Below are positions 23,304 through 33,026 of a DNA stretch of 64,000 nucleotides, one piece after another. The notes under the pieces were generated by a model. It was not told the origin of the DNA and searched no databases. It saw only the letters and a list, made by a program, of their open reading frames with translations. The position numbers and the translations under genes were made by a program. Each line of letters opens with the position of its first letter. The first letter of the stretch is position 1. This DNA comes from Kineosporia aurantiaca JCM 3230 (GTDB taxonomy: Bacteria > Actinomycetota > Actinomycetes > Actinomycetales > Kineosporiaceae): contig JODP01000010.1 of assembly GCA_000719025.1 (NCBI GenBank), positions 124,001-188,000 of the forward strand, read 5' to 3'.

Positions 23304-25601
23304 TCAGAGAGCCGACAGCGGAGTCGACCAATGAGTGACGCCGGTCAGGGTCACCGCATCGAGTGCGGCCAGGGGGCCCTGAACGGCCCGGCGCCGGTCC
23401 AGGGCCACCGCGTCCAGCCAGACCGCGGCGTCCGGATGCAGGGCGAGGAGGCGGACGCTGACCCGGCCGGTCTCGGCCCCCGGGACCGTGTCGAGGTCGA
23501 TGACCCAGGACGTGCCGTCCCAGAACCGGTCGGCAACGACGTGCCCGTCCACGCACAGCTGGGCCACGTCTCCCGCCCACTCGACCTCAAGCAGCCGCCG
23601 TCGGCCGGCAAAGGCGCGCCCGACGTCCTCAAACTCATAGACCGCAGCGAGTTCCGCGATGAGTTCGGCGCTCGGCGCCGAGGCCCGCCCACTGAAACGG
23701 CCGTACTCCGCGAGCGGTTCTCGCCCTTCATGCGTCCGGCGGAAGAAGACCGGCGTCGCCGGCGTCGCCGGGGCCTCGGACCGCAGCTGCAGCTGTCGAA
23801 GGCCCGTGGCCTGCACCAGCCGTACGTCGGGGTGCCGGTCGGCCTGGACGACCACCGCTGAGCCGTCCACCCACAAAGGGTTGTCGGACAGTAGAACTCG
23901 GCGTCCGTGGGGACCGTCCGCGACCCACACCCGGTCTGCGTCCCCCGCTGCCAGGACCACCACGGTCGCCACCGCGTCCCCGGAGGCCAGGCGAACGATC
24001 CCTCCGGTGGACGCCGGAATCCGGTGGCCGCCATCGGTCGCCACGCCATCCCCGGCTAAGGTGACACCCGGTTCGGCGCGCAGCTGGACGTCGATCCCGG
24101 CCTCGGCGACCAGCACCAGAGTGCCGTCCGCCAGGGTGGTCAGGGCGCTGGCGGTGGCCGAGGACAGCTCGATCCCGCCGAGATCCAGCTGGAACGGCCA
24201 GCGCGCGATCGTTCCGGCGGGAACGTCCACCGGGCCCAGCTCCACGCGTCCATCGGCCAGCTCCACCGCCAGCTTCACGCCACGACGGGTCGGCAACGGG
24301 ATGTGGGGCTGGTGCCAGTTGACGAAGACGAACCCCGAATGCCCGTCCGAGCGCACGGCCCAGCGCAGAGTTCCGGAGTCGTCGAGGTTTTCGGGCTGTT
24401 GCTCGGGCAGCGAGGCCGGCATGTCCGCGAGCGGCCCGCCGAAGGCCTGCAGGAAGGCGTGCTGGCGGCGCAGGGCGGCATGGCTGCGGGAGGGCAGCCC
24501 GGCGGCTCCGATGGCGGCGTGGAAGTCGTAGTCGGTCTCGGGCAGGTCGTTCGGGTATCCGGTGGCGTGCGATTCCTGGGTCGGCCCGATCCCGGAGGGG
24601 TTCCGGCCGCCGGCGTACATGTAGTAGCCCTGCCACATGGAACCGCTGCCCAGCTTGGCATTGGCGACGGCGGCGACGTCCTCGGCAGCCGGGACAATGC
24701 GCCGGTGGTACGTGGTGGCCATCCCGCCGCCGAGTTCGCAGGTGGCGGGCGGGAACGTCTGGTCCCGGTTGCGCACCGCGACCGGCGCCGCCTCCTGCAG
24801 ATCCCGGACGTCCGCCCCGACGCCCGGGTCGTCCCACTCGTGGGAGAAGAAGAAGTGCGCGCGGAAGTTCGGGGCCCAGCCGTCCTCGGCGTCCACCCAG
24901 AACCCGTCGCCGTACCCGGCCCAGAGCGGGAACACCTCGTCCGCGGGCAGATCGGCGCCACCCCAGGCGGTCGCCGTCCACAGCGGAGCGCTCAGCCCGG
25001 CCTCCCGGGCCATCGCCTTGAGGGTGAGCAGGTGACCGGGCTCGGTGTAGAGCTCGTTCTCCAACTGCAGGCCGATGACCGGGCGGTCCGGGCCGCACAG
25101 ATGCCCCAGTTCCTTGCCCAGCCGCTGGAACCAGGGCCGGACCAGGTCCAGATAGGCCGGGTCGTCGGTGCGGTGCCGGACCGGCGCCTGCTGGACCCAG
25201 TCCGGGAAGCCGCCGTTGCGCAGTTCCCCGTGCACCCACGGCCCCAGGCGCAGCACCACGTGCAGGTCGAGCTCGGCGCAGAGCGCGACGAAGCCGGCGA
25301 TGTCGAGGTCGCCGTCGAAGCCGGCCAGACCGGGCTCGGGCTCGTGGTGGATCCAGATCAGGTAGGTGGAGATGACGTCCACCCCGCCCGCGCGCATCAG
25401 CAGCAGGCGTTCGCGCCAGCGCTCACGGGGCACCCGGGAGTAGTGGATCTCGCCGGAGACCGGGATCCACGGACGTCCGTCCCGCAGCAGGTGCCGGGAG
25501 GTGAGACCGACCCGGTGGTGCGGGTCGGCGGACGCCATGGCCGGGTGGCCGGCGGGGGCGTCCCAGCCCCGGTGGCGGGTGACGAGCGGTCGTTCAGGCA
25601 A
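23304..25601 (-). CDS. Glycoside hydrolase family 35 beta-galactosidase
   Basis: A 765-residue GH35 enzyme. The barrel begins at LLRDGRPWIPVSGEIHYSRV, the hallmark of the family; the acid/base is Glu183 in LQLENELYT and the probable nucleophile Glu289 in TCELGGGM. Several beta-sandwich domains follow, with a lectin-like end (LLEVEWAGDVAQLCVDGHVV). The start is a TTG with a strong GGAGGAG 8 bases upstream, overlapping the DUF5107 gene by 8 bp; ATG 25538 is an alternative that would lose no catalytic part. No signal peptide. It acts on imported beta-galactosides together with GH42. Confidence 0.9.
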   Translation of the reverse strand: MPERPLVTRHRGWDAPAGHPAMASADPHHRVGLTSRHLLRDGRPWIPVSGEIHYSRVPRERWRERLLLMRAGGVDVISTYLIWIHHEPEPGLAGFDGDLDIAGFVALCAELDLHVVLRLGPWVHGELRNGGFPDWVQQAPVRHRTDDPAYLDLVRPWFQRLGKELGHLCGPDRPVIGLQLENELYTEPGHLLTLKAMAREAGLSAPLWTATAWGGADLPADEVFPLWAGYGDGFWVDAEDGWAPNFRAHFFFSHEWDDPGVGADVRDLQEAAPVAVRNRDQTFPPATCELGGGMATTYHRRIVPAAEDVAAVANAKLGSGSMWQGYYMYAGGRNPSGIGPTQESHATGYPNDLPETDYDFHAAIGAAGLPSRSHAALRRQHAFLQAFGGPLADMPASLPEQQPENLDDSGTLRWAVRSDGHSGFVFVNWHQPHIPLPTRRGVKLAVELADGRVELGPVDVPAGTIARWPFQLDLGGIELSSATASALTTLADGTLVLVAEAGIDVQLRAEPGVTLAGDGVATDGGHRIPASTGGIVRLASGDAVATVVVLAAGDADRVWVADGPHGRRVLLSDNPLWVDGSAVVVQADRHPDVRLVQATGLRQLQLRSEAPATPATPVFFRRTHEGREPLAEYGRFSGRASAPSAELIAELAAVYEFEDVGRAFAGRRRLLEVEWAGDVAQLCVDGHVVADRFWDGTSWVIDLDTVPGAETGRVSVRLLALHPDAAVWLDAVALDRRRAVQGPLAALDAVTLTGVTHWSTPLSAL

Positions 25602-28600
25602 GAGGGAACTCCTCCGTGATCTCGGCGTCGATTGTGTCGTACCGGCGGACCGGCGGCCGGGACCGGCCCAGTTCCTCGGCCGGAGGATCGGTCAGGGCCC
25701 GTCCCCGCCCGGCCGCCTCCCGCAGGGCCTGGGCCCGGCGCAGGCGCCCGGCCCGGTCGTCCACCGCGAACAGCAGCAGCTCGGGCAGGGACGTGGCGAA
25801 GTAGTCCGGCTCGGCGGCCGCCGACTCCACCTGGTCGGCCGTGGTCTCCAGGGCCGTCCAGACGGCTTCGGCGAGGTCGGGCCGGCCCAGGCGGCAGTGC
25901 GCGATCCCGATCCAGTAGTCGTCCTCCCGCGCCGGTCGCGGCGCCACGGCCAGCGGCCCACCGGCCTCGCAGGCCGTTTGCCAGCGCTTGCGAGCGGTGG
26001 CCGGGTCGCCGGCCGCCAGGTGCGCATCACCGGCGGCGACCAGCCGCTGGGCAAGGGGATCGGCCGGGTGCCGCCCCTCCCCCAGGTTCTCCGGCGCCAC
26101 GATTCCCGCCTCGAGCAGGGCGGCCACGCCCGCCGGGTCGGCCACCGCGGTGCGGGCGGCGAGCGCCAGACAGGCCCGGTCGTAGGCGGCGATCACCAGG
26201 CCCTCGCCGCCCTCGAACGGCTGGAAGGTGCGGGTGGTGAGGATCTGCAGCGCCTCGTCCACCCGTTCGGCGTCCAGCAGCAGGCCGAGGTAGGCGATGG
26301 CCAGGTCGTCGCGGGCCAGCAGATCGGCCCCGCTGTTCTCCAGCGCGGCCAGGCGCTCGGTGCTGCTGACCTGACGCAGCCGGGCCAGCTGGTCGCGCTC
26401 GAACACCAGCTGGGGCAGCGGGCCAGCGCCTTCGAGGGCCCCGGCCAGGAACTCCTCACCGCGGTCCAGGTTGCCCGTGGCGTTGACCACGGCCACCGCC
26501 GCGTTGCGCAGCACCACCGGATCCTTGCTACCTGCCTGTACGGCGTGCTCCAGCACTGCGACGGCGTCCTGCCCCCGGCGCGCTCCGAGCAGCCAGGTGC
26601 CGAGCAGGCCCAGCGCCACCGGATCCTCACCGGCCTGACGCAGGACGTCCAGATCGTCCAGGCCGGACGGGAAGGCCAGGGTCCGGTCCACCTCCGCGGC
26701 CCGGCGACGCTCCCGAGCGGCTTCGCCCGGCTTACCGCTACGGTCAAAGAGGGCGGCCCGCAGGTAGTGGGCGACCGGCGCCGGGTTGCCGAACGGGGTG
26801 GGGCCGGCGGCCGCCGCCCGCTGGGCCCAGTGGTGCGCGCGCTCGTCCTCGCCGAGCCGGGCCAGTTCCTGGGCCATGGTCAGGTAGGTGCGGGGATCGA
26901 CCACCTGGAGCGTGCCGTCCAGGGCGGCCAGGAACGGATCGAGGGGGTCGCCCGCCCGTGCTCGGGCCAGGCCCGGATCGTGGCGCCCCAGCCGCTCCAG
27001 GCTGAGGAACCGCAGGCCCAGCGCGGTCGGATGACCCGGGGCGCAGGCGACGGCGGCCGCGGCGTGGTGCAAGGCGGCCTCGGCCTCCCCGGTCCGCAGC
27101 CGGACCCGGGCCGCGCCCAGGTGCCCGGGCAGCGTGTAGGCACCGTCCCAGGCCGACTTCGCGAACGCGGAAGCCGCGTCGTGGAACTGCAGCAGCCGCT
27201 CCAGGATCAGCGCGCGGCGGTAGTACAGCTCACCGCTGCGCGGGTTCAGGTTGCGCCGGGTGATCCGGGCCTCGGCCGCGTCGACATGGGCCAGGGCCCG
27301 CTCGTAATCACCCAGCCGGTGGTCCAGTTCGGCCAGGGCCAGGTGTGCCCGCGAGTCCTGCGGGTCCAGCTCCAGCGCGCGTTCCAGATAGGGCCGGGCC
27401 GACCGGGTGGGGTGCCGGTACTGCACGAGATGCTGTGCGGTGAGCAGAATCTCGTCGATCGAGTCCAGATCCTGGGGTGGCCCCGGTTCCGTCGCCCGCC
27501 AGGGCTCGATCGCATCCTCCGGGTGTGGCCGCCAGGCCACGACTTCCTCGCCGCCCTCCAGAAGCCGTACTTCCAGCTCGTCCCGGCCGGCGCAGCCGGG
27601 CACGGCGACGTCCTCGAAGTGCGGCGAACCGGGCTCGACCACGACGTCCACCCACGAAAGGAGAGCACCCCCTCGCGCGATCTCCAAGCGTCCCTCAATC
27701 CGCCGTGAGGACGTCAGACCGACCCGCGCCCGGCCGTCGTCCACCCCCACGCTCACCGCGGCGTCCACACTGGCCTGGTGCACCACCCCGACATCCTGGA
27801 TCGGGTACCAGAACTGGCTGAACTCCCGGATCTCCCCCGGCGCGAGATAGCTGAAATCCGGCTGGTTGTCGGTGAAGACGCCGGCCATCAGCTCCACGTA
27901 GGGTCCGTCGCCGTCGGTGAGCTGCCGGTCCCAGGCGTGCCCGATCGGCCCGTTCCCCCACGTCCACTGCTTCTTGCCCGGGGCGATGTCGCGGTCGGCC
28001 CAGTGCACGAAGCCCGCTCGCGCCCGGTGGTCGTACCCGCCGAAGAACGCGTCCTGCGTGTCAGTGATCATGTAGGACGTCGGTACGGGGATGTTGGAGT
28101 ACCGGTCGATTTCGTCGGCGCCGGAGTGCTCCCCGGCCAGGGCCGGGTAGTCGACGCCGTAGTAGGGACGATCGGCGTGCGGGAAGGCGGTCACCGCCCG
28201 CCGTGCGTGGTCGGCCACGTAGCGCACGTCGGTCGGGAAGTAGGACTGGTAGTCCTCGTGCACCGCGGCAGCGACATTGGCCCACCAGAGGAAGGTCTGG
28301 GGCTCGTCGGTGCGGTTGTGCAGACGCACCACGACCTCGACGGTGGAGGAGTCCGGGCGCAACCGGATGCCGTGCGTGGCCCGCATCCGCTGCATCGGAT
28401 CGAGGTCGGTGTGCCAGACCACGACCGAACCGTCGTCCTCCGGCTCGATCCGGGTCTCCACCGGCAGGTAGGTACCGGGCCGGTGATGCTGCGGCCAGTT
28501 GAACTCCACCCCACCGGAGACCCAGGGACCGGCCAGACCCACCAGAGCCGGCTTGATCACGTTGTTGCGGTAGAAGAAGTCGTAGTCGCGGGTCTTGTCG

Positions 28601-28917
28601 TAGCCCACGTGGATCCGCCCGCCCAGTTCCGGCAGCAGCATCAGCCGCACCCAGCGGTTCTCCAGGTGGATGGCGTGCCAGTCCCGCGGCCTGGGCCGCG
28701 CGTCGATCCGGCTGGTGAACGGCAGCGGGTACACCCCACCGTCCGAGCCTTGGTAGACGCGCCGGTCGAAGAACATCGGGAACGCGTCGGGCGCGGCCGG
28801 TTCGTAGGTCAGGATCTCCACGTCCTGCTGCCAGCAGGCGACCCGGCCGGCGTCGAGGCGGTCCTTCTGCGGGGCCGGCGCGGGAGGCAGCGTGAGGCGG
28901 CCGGTCTCGCTGGGCAT
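25594..28917 (-). CDS. DUF5107-TPR protein leading the galactoside operon
   Basis: An 1107-residue protein with AAGGAG before the ATG. The first 330 residues are a DUF5107 domain, a mutarotase-like beta-sandwich (HLENRWVRLMLLPELGGRIH, GGVEFNWPQHH, NIPVPTSYMITDTQDAFFGG). A short beta segment (about 390-490) follows, then about 600 residues of tetratricopeptide-type repeats (YLERALELDPQDSRAHLALA, ALAHVDAAEARITRRNLNPR and later HWAQRAAAAGP). The protein is cytoplasmic. Such genes recur in actinobacterial sugar operons with glycosidases, but I know of no proven function; binding of sugars by the mutarotase-like part and of proteins by the repeats is inference. It is first in the operon and diverges from the AraC regulator. 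Confidence 0.85.
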   Translation of the reverse strand: MPSETGRLTLPPAPAPQKDRLDAGRVACWQQDVEILTYEPAAPDAFPMFFDRRVYQGSDGGVYPLPFTSRIDARPRPRDWHAIHLENRWVRLMLLPELGGRIHVGYDKTRDYDFFYRNNVIKPALVGLAGPWVSGGVEFNWPQHHRPGTYLPVETRIEPEDDGSVVVWHTDLDPMQRMRATHGIRLRPDSSTVEVVVRLHNRTDEPQTFLWWANVAAAVHEDYQSYFPTDVRYVADHARRAVTAFPHADRPYYGVDYPALAGEHSGADEIDRYSNIPVPTSYMITDTQDAFFGGYDHRARAGFVHWADRDIAPGKKQWTWGNGPIGHAWDRQLTDGDGPYVELMAGVFTDNQPDFSYLAPGEIREFSQFWYPIQDVGVVHQASVDAAVSVGVDDGRARVGLTSSRRIEGRLEIARGGALLSWVDVVVEPGSPHFEDVAVPGCAGRDELEVRLLEGGEEVVAWRPHPEDAIEPWRATEPGPPQDLDSIDEILLTAQHLVQYRHPTRSARPYLERALELDPQDSRAHLALAELDHRLGDYERALAHVDAAEARITRRNLNPRSGELYYRRALILERLLQFHDAASAFAKSAWDGAYTLPGHLGAARVRLRTGEAEAALHHAAAAVACAPGHPTALGLRFLSLERLGRHDPGLARARAGDPLDPFLAALDGTLQVVDPRTYLTMAQELARLGEDERAHHWAQRAAAAGPTPFGNPAPVAHYLRAALFDRSGKPGEAARERRRAAEVDRTLAFPSGLDDLDVLRQAGEDPVALGLLGTWLLGARRGQDAVAVLEHAVQAGSKDPVVLRNAAVAVVNATGNLDRGEEFLAGALEGAGPLPQLVFERDQLARLRQVSSTERLAALENSGADLLARDDLAIAYLGLLLDAERVDEALQILTTRTFQPFEGGEGLVIAAYDRACLALAARTAVADPAGVAALLEAGIVAPENLGEGRHPADPLAQRLVAAGDAHLAAGDPATARKRWQTACEAGGPLAVAPRPAREDDYWIGIAHCRLGRPDLAEAVWTALETTADQVESAAAEPDYFATSLPELLLFAVDDRAGRLRRAQALREAAGRGRALTDPPAEELGRSRPPVRRYDTIDAEITEEFPLA

Positions 28918-28987
28918 CGGTGCTCCTTGCTGGATATGGTCCAGGCCCTGGGCCTCATGGACGAATGAATGACGGGAGGTGGGCCCC

Positions 28988-29851
28988 GTGCCGCGGATGG
29001 ACGGGTTCGAGAACCAGCGGCTGTGCGTGGTGCCCCGCCCGGTGGTCGAGACCGCGCTGCAGAGCCCGATCACCCGGCGGATGGTCGTGACCGACGCCGG
29101 ATACTTTCCCGAAGCCCGCGATCACCTGCGCAATCGCCCGCAGGGGGCGCCCGAGATGATCTTCATGATGTGCACCCAGGGCACCGGCTGGGTCGAGGCC
29201 GGCGGCGAGCAGGTCACCGTGACCCCGTCGACCTGCGTCATCGTGCCCGCCCACACCCCCCACAGCTACGGCTCCTACGAACGGCATCCATGGACGATCT
29301 GGTGGTGCCATCTGCGCGGATCGGACCTGCGGGACGTCCCCGACCTGCTGGGCACCGGACGCGGGGTGGCGACGATCGCGCTGCGCTCGCTGGAACGGGC
29401 CACCGCCCTGCTGGACGAGATCGTCAGCATCCTCGAGCGCGGCCAGACCCCGCCGCACCTGACCGCCTGCAGCGGCCTGGCCTGGCACCTGCTCACCCGG
29501 ATCATCGTCGACCGCGCCCTTCCGGAGAACGGAACCCCGCTCGAGCGGGCCATCCGCTATCTGGAGGAGCGCACCGACACGACCATCCGTGTGGCCGAAC
29601 TGGCCTCCCTGGTCGGGCTTTCCGCGTCCCACCTGAGCGCCCTGTTCCGCCAGGCCACCGGCGGCGGGGTCACCGCCTACCACCTGGCCCTGAAGATGTC
29701 CCGGGCGCGGGCCCTGCTGGACACCACCCGGATGCCGATCGGCGAGATCGCCCGGGCGGTGGGCTACAAGGACCCGCTGTACTTCTCCCGGCAGTTCCAC
29801 AAGCTGCACTCGCTCACGCCGACCGACTACCGCGCGCAGCACAAGGGCTGA
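28988..29851 (+). CDS. AraC-family regulator of the galactoside locus
   Basis: About 287 residues. The N-terminal cupin sensor (GTGWVEAGGEQVTVTPSTCV, VPAHTPHSYG) is followed by the double helix-turn-helix at about 190-285 (RVAELASLVGLSASHLSALF and PIGEIARAVGYKDPLYFSRQ, then FHKLHSLTPTDYR). GTG 28988 has GGGAGG about 8 bases upstream; GTG 28979 would leave no spacer and ATG 28997 is a later option. The 70-bp gap to the divergent DUF5107 gene must hold both promoters. It sits between the glycosidase operon and the ABC importer operon, and probably activates both in response to a galactoside. Confidence 0.88.
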   Translation: MPRMDGFENQRLCVVPRPVVETALQSPITRRMVVTDAGYFPEARDHLRNRPQGAPEMIFMMCTQGTGWVEAGGEQVTVTPSTCVIVPAHTPHSYGSYERHPWTIWWCHLRGSDLRDVPDLLGTGRGVATIALRSLERATALLDEIVSILERGQTPPHLTACSGLAWHLLTRIIVDRALPENGTPLERAIRYLEERTDTTIRVAELASLVGLSASHLSALFRQATGGGVTAYHLALKMSRARALLDTTRMPIGEIARAVGYKDPLYFSRQFHKLHSLTPTDYRAQHKG

Positions 29852-29866
29852 CCCCACTTCTTCGGC

Positions 29867-30751
29867 TCAGGCCTTGACGCTGCCGGCGGTCAGGCCGGCC
29901 CGCCAGAACCGCTGCAGCGAGAGGAAGGCCACCACCAGCGGGATCACCGACAGCAGCGACCCGGTGATGACGATGTTGTAGTTGGCCTCGCGGGTGGCGG
30001 TGTACCAGTTGAAGATGCCGAGCGTGACCGGGTACAGGTTCTGGTTACTCAGCATGATCAGCGGCAGGAAGAAGTTGTTCCAGATCGAGACGAAGGTGAA
30101 CAGGAACACCGTCACCAGCGCCGGGGACATCAGCCGCAGGGCGATGCTGAAGAAGATCCGGATCTCCCCCGCCCCGTCGATCCGGGCCGCCTCCATCAGC
30201 TCGTCCGGCATCGCGGCCGAGGCGTAGACCCGGCCGAGGTAGACCGCGAACGGGTTCACCACCGAGGGGATCATCACCGCCCAGACGGTGTTCACCAGGC
30301 CGATCTTGGCGAACAGCAGGTAGAGCGGCACGGTCAGCAGCGCGCTCGGGATCAGCACGCCGGCCAGGATCCCGCCGAACAGCAGCCCCCGGCCGCGGAA
30401 GTCGTACTTGGCGATGGCGTAACCGCAGGCCACCCCGATGAGCGTGGCCAGGGCTCCGCCGACCCCGGCGTACAGCAGCGAGTTCACCAGCCAGCGGACG
30501 AAGAGCCCGTCCTGGCGGGTGAGGACGTCGTGCACGTTGTGGGTCAGGTTCTGCCCGGAGAACACGAAGCCGTTGGAGTTGAACAGGGCGGTGTTGCTCT
30601 TGGTGGCCGAGACGATCAGCCACCAGACCGGCACCAGGAAGTAGACCGCGGCGAGGGTCAGCACCCCCATCGTCATCCAGGCACCGGTCCTGGTGACCTG
30701 GAGCTCGTTCTCACGAGGAGGCTTTCGCGGGGTGTTCACGGTGGTGCTCAT
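29867..30751 (-). CDS. Sugar ABC transporter permease (MalG/LacG type)
   Basis: A 294-residue, six-helix inner-membrane permease. The first membrane segment is LTLAAVYFLVPVWWLIVSAT. The ATPase-contact EAA loop reads MEAARIDGAGEIRIFFSIAL, and the C-terminus WRAGLTAGSVKA is typical. The ATG overlaps the preceding permease stop (ATGA). It ends 15 bp from the convergent AraC gene. With the next gene it imports the sugar bound by the lipoprotein at 31701-33026. Its ATPase is not encoded nearby. Confidence 0.9.
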   Translation of the reverse strand: MSTTVNTPRKPPRENELQVTRTGAWMTMGVLTLAAVYFLVPVWWLIVSATKSNTALFNSNGFVFSGQNLTHNVHDVLTRQDGLFVRWLVNSLLYAGVGGALATLIGVACGYAIAKYDFRGRGLLFGGILAGVLIPSALLTVPLYLLFAKIGLVNTVWAVMIPSVVNPFAVYLGRVYASAAMPDELMEAARIDGAGEIRIFFSIALRLMSPALVTVFLFTFVSIWNNFFLPLIMLSNQNLYPVTLGIFNWYTATREANYNIVITGSLLSVIPLVVAFLSLQRFWRAGLTAGSVKA

Positions 30752-31701
30752 TCGGCCCCCCTCATCGCGAACCGGTAGTAGATGATCGACAGCAGCCCGG
30801 CGATCAGCGCCAGCAGCACCGAGACGGCCGCGGCGAAGCCGTAGTCGTTGTTGGTGAAGGCCGAGCCCATGGCCAGCATGGTCGGGGTGTAGTTGCTGTT
30901 CACCGCGTCGGCGATGACGTGCAGCACCTGCGGCTCGTTGAACAGCTGGATCGTCCCGATGATCGAGTTCACCCCGGTCAGGACCAGGGCCGGGCGGATC
31001 TGCGGGGTCTTGATCGCCCGGGCGATGCGCCACTCCGAGGCCCCGTCGATCCGGGCCGCCTCGAGCTGGTCCTTGGGGATGGCCTGCAGGGCCGACAGCA
31101 GGATCAGCATGTTGTAGCCGGTGAACACCCAGGTCGTGATGTTGGCCATCGACCAGAGCACGATGTGGGGGCCCAGGAAGTTGAGCCCGAGGCCCAGGCT
31201 GTTCCCGGCGTCCACCAGCGGGCTGATCGACGGCGAGTACAGGTAGGACCAGAGCACCGCCGCGATCACCCCGGGAATGGCGTAGGGCAGGAAGTAGATC
31301 ACCCGGAACACGCCGATCCACCGGCCGGCCGCCGCGTCCATCAGCAGGGCCAGGATCAGCGCCAGGCCGAGCATGACCGGCACCTGGACGACGCCGAAGA
31401 GCAGGATCCGGCCCAGGGCGGCCCAGAAGGAGTGGCTCTCCAGAGCCCGGTGATAGTTGTCCAGCCCGACGAAGTCGGTGTGCGGGGCCCCGAAGCCGAG
31501 CGCGTCGGTCTTCAGCGAGAAGAAGCTCTGACCGGTCGCGTAGACCACCGGGGCGACGTACGTGAACAGGAACAACAGGACGAACGGGAGGGTGAGGGCG
31601 AGGATCGCCCCGCGGAACTGCTGCGGGCGGCGCCGGCCGGTGGCCCGGGCGGGCCTGACCGCCCGCGCCGCCCGGCGTACCTCAGGTGCTGAGGTCGTCA
31701 T
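30748..31701 (-). CDS. Sugar ABC transporter permease (MalF/LacF type)
   Basis: A 317-residue permease without the long MalF loop, so a short LacF-like version. A basic 30-residue cytoplasmic tail is followed by FRGAILALTLPFVLLFLFTY as the first helix. The EAA loop is LEAARIDGASEWRIARAIKT. The ATG overlaps the binding-protein stop by one base (TGATG), and the stop overlaps the next permease, showing tight translational coupling of the three genes. Substrate is most likely a beta-galacto-oligosaccharide by context. Confidence 0.9.
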   Translation of the reverse strand: MTTSAPEVRRAARAVRPARATGRRRPQQFRGAILALTLPFVLLFLFTYVAPVVYATGQSFFSLKTDALGFGAPHTDFVGLDNYHRALESHSFWAALGRILLFGVVQVPVMLGLALILALLMDAAAGRWIGVFRVIYFLPYAIPGVIAAVLWSYLYSPSISPLVDAGNSLGLGLNFLGPHIVLWSMANITTWVFTGYNMLILLSALQAIPKDQLEAARIDGASEWRIARAIKTPQIRPALVLTGVNSIIGTIQLFNEPQVLHVIADAVNSNYTPTMLAMGSAFTNNDYGFAAAVSVLLALIAGLLSIIYYRFAMRGAE

Positions 31702-33026
31702 CAGCTGCCGACGACCGTGATCCCACGGTCCTTCATCGTCGAGACCGTCGACTGCTGCACGGACGTGAGGACGTCCGGCAGCTTCGCCTTCCCGGTCGCC
31801 ACCGAGGCCAGGCCGTCGGTGAGCGCGGAGTCGGTCGAGGAGTACGTCGGACCCCAGGCCCAGCTCGTGTTGACCTTCTGGGCCGAGGCGGCGAAGACGG
31901 TGGAGATGTTCTGGCCGCCGAAGAACGGCAGCTTCTGGTTGACCACGCCGTAGCTCAGCGCCGCCGTGGCCGCCGGGAACAGGCCACCGCCGTCCGCCGC
32001 GGCCAGGATGTTCTGACTGTCCTCGGAGGAGTTCAGCCAGGTGGCGAAGTCGACCGCCTGCTGCGGGTTCTTGCAGCCCTTGAGCACCGCGACGGCCGAG
32101 CCGCCGGAGTTGGCGGTGGCGTCCGAACCGGCCACGGTCGGCATCGGGGCCACGGCCCACTTGCCCGACTGGTCACCGACGTTCTGCGAGATCAGCGCCG
32201 AGTTCCACGCGGCCCCGATCATCGAGAGATAGGTGCCCTTGGCGAGCTGGCTGTAGAAACCCGGGTCCCAGCGCTTGGTGGTGGTGATGTCGCCGGAGTC
32301 CAGCAGGCCCTGCCAGTAGCCGGCGGCCTGCTCGCTGGCCTGGTCGCCGATGCCGACCTTCCAGCCCCCGTTCTGGATGGCGAACCAGGACGCCGAGCGC
32401 TGCCAGGCGTAGGCCGCCATGGTGCTGGAGTCGTCGGTGGCCAGGTAGGTCAGGTAGGCCTTGGGGTCGGCCGCGCGCACCTTCTTGGCCGCCGCGGCGA
32501 ACTCGTCCCAGGTGGTGGGGACGGCGATCTTGTACTTGGCGAACAGGTCCTTGCGGTAGAACATCGCCATCGGGCCGGTGTCCTGCGGGATCGCATAGGT
32601 CTTGCCCCCCGGGCTGACCTGCGACCAGGTCCAGTCCAGGAACTTGCCCTTCACGTCCCCGGTGTACTTGGTGACGTCCATCAGCAGGCCGTCGGCCACG
32701 AAGCTGGGCACCTGGTCGTAGGTGAGCTGGGCCAGACAGCCGGCGTTACCCGCCTGGACCGACGATCGGATCTTGGGGTAGGCCTCCTGGCCGTTGGCGA
32801 CCGGCGTGTAGGTCACCTTCTCGTCCGGGTGGGCCTGGTTCCAGAGGTCGACGGCCTGGTCGGCCTTGGGCACCCAGCCCATGTAGCCCAGGTTCACCGG
32901 GCCGGAGGCCTTGGCGCTGTCCCCACTGCCCCCACTGCCGTCGCTGCTTCCGCCCCCGCAGGCGGCCAGCAGGGCGGCCACCGCCCCGGCCGCCATCACC
33001 GCCCGAAACGTCCTGGCGCTCTTCAT
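31701..33026 (-). CDS. Sugar ABC transporter substrate-binding lipoprotein
   Basis: A 441-residue family-1 binding protein. Lipobox ALLAACGGGS anchors Cys23; a Gly/Ser linker follows. The mature domain has VNLGYMGWVPKADQAVDLWN, LTYDQVPSFVADGLLMDVTK, KTYAIPQDTGPMAMFYRKDL and WDEFAAAAKKVRAADPK, all typical of CUT1 oligosaccharide-binding proteins. AAGGGAGA precedes the ATG. It is the first gene of the importer operon whose promoter lies in 33027-33246. Binding specificity is inferred from the adjacent GH42/GH35 genes. Confidence 0.9.
   Translation of the reverse strand: MKSARTFRAVMAAGAVAALLAACGGGSSDGSGGSGDSAKASGPVNLGYMGWVPKADQAVDLWNQAHPDEKVTYTPVANGQEAYPKIRSSVQAGNAGCLAQLTYDQVPSFVADGLLMDVTKYTGDVKGKFLDWTWSQVSPGGKTYAIPQDTGPMAMFYRKDLFAKYKIAVPTTWDEFAAAAKKVRAADPKAYLTYLATDDSSTMAAYAWQRSASWFAIQNGGWKVGIGDQASEQAAGYWQGLLDSGDITTTKRWDPGFYSQLAKGTYLSMIGAAWNSALISQNVGDQSGKWAVAPMPTVAGSDATANSGGSAVAVLKGCKNPQQAVDFATWLNSSEDSQNILAAADGGGLFPAATAALSYGVVNQKLPFFGGQNISTVFAASAQKVNTSWAWGPTYSSTDSALTDGLASVATGKAKLPDVLTSVQQSTVSTMKDRGITVVGS

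Noticed and set aside
25501..27708. 735-codon plus-strand frame opposite the DUF5107-TPR gene
   Set aside because: Antisense shadow; the opposite strand has Shine-Dalgarno sites, operon overlaps and recognisable domains.
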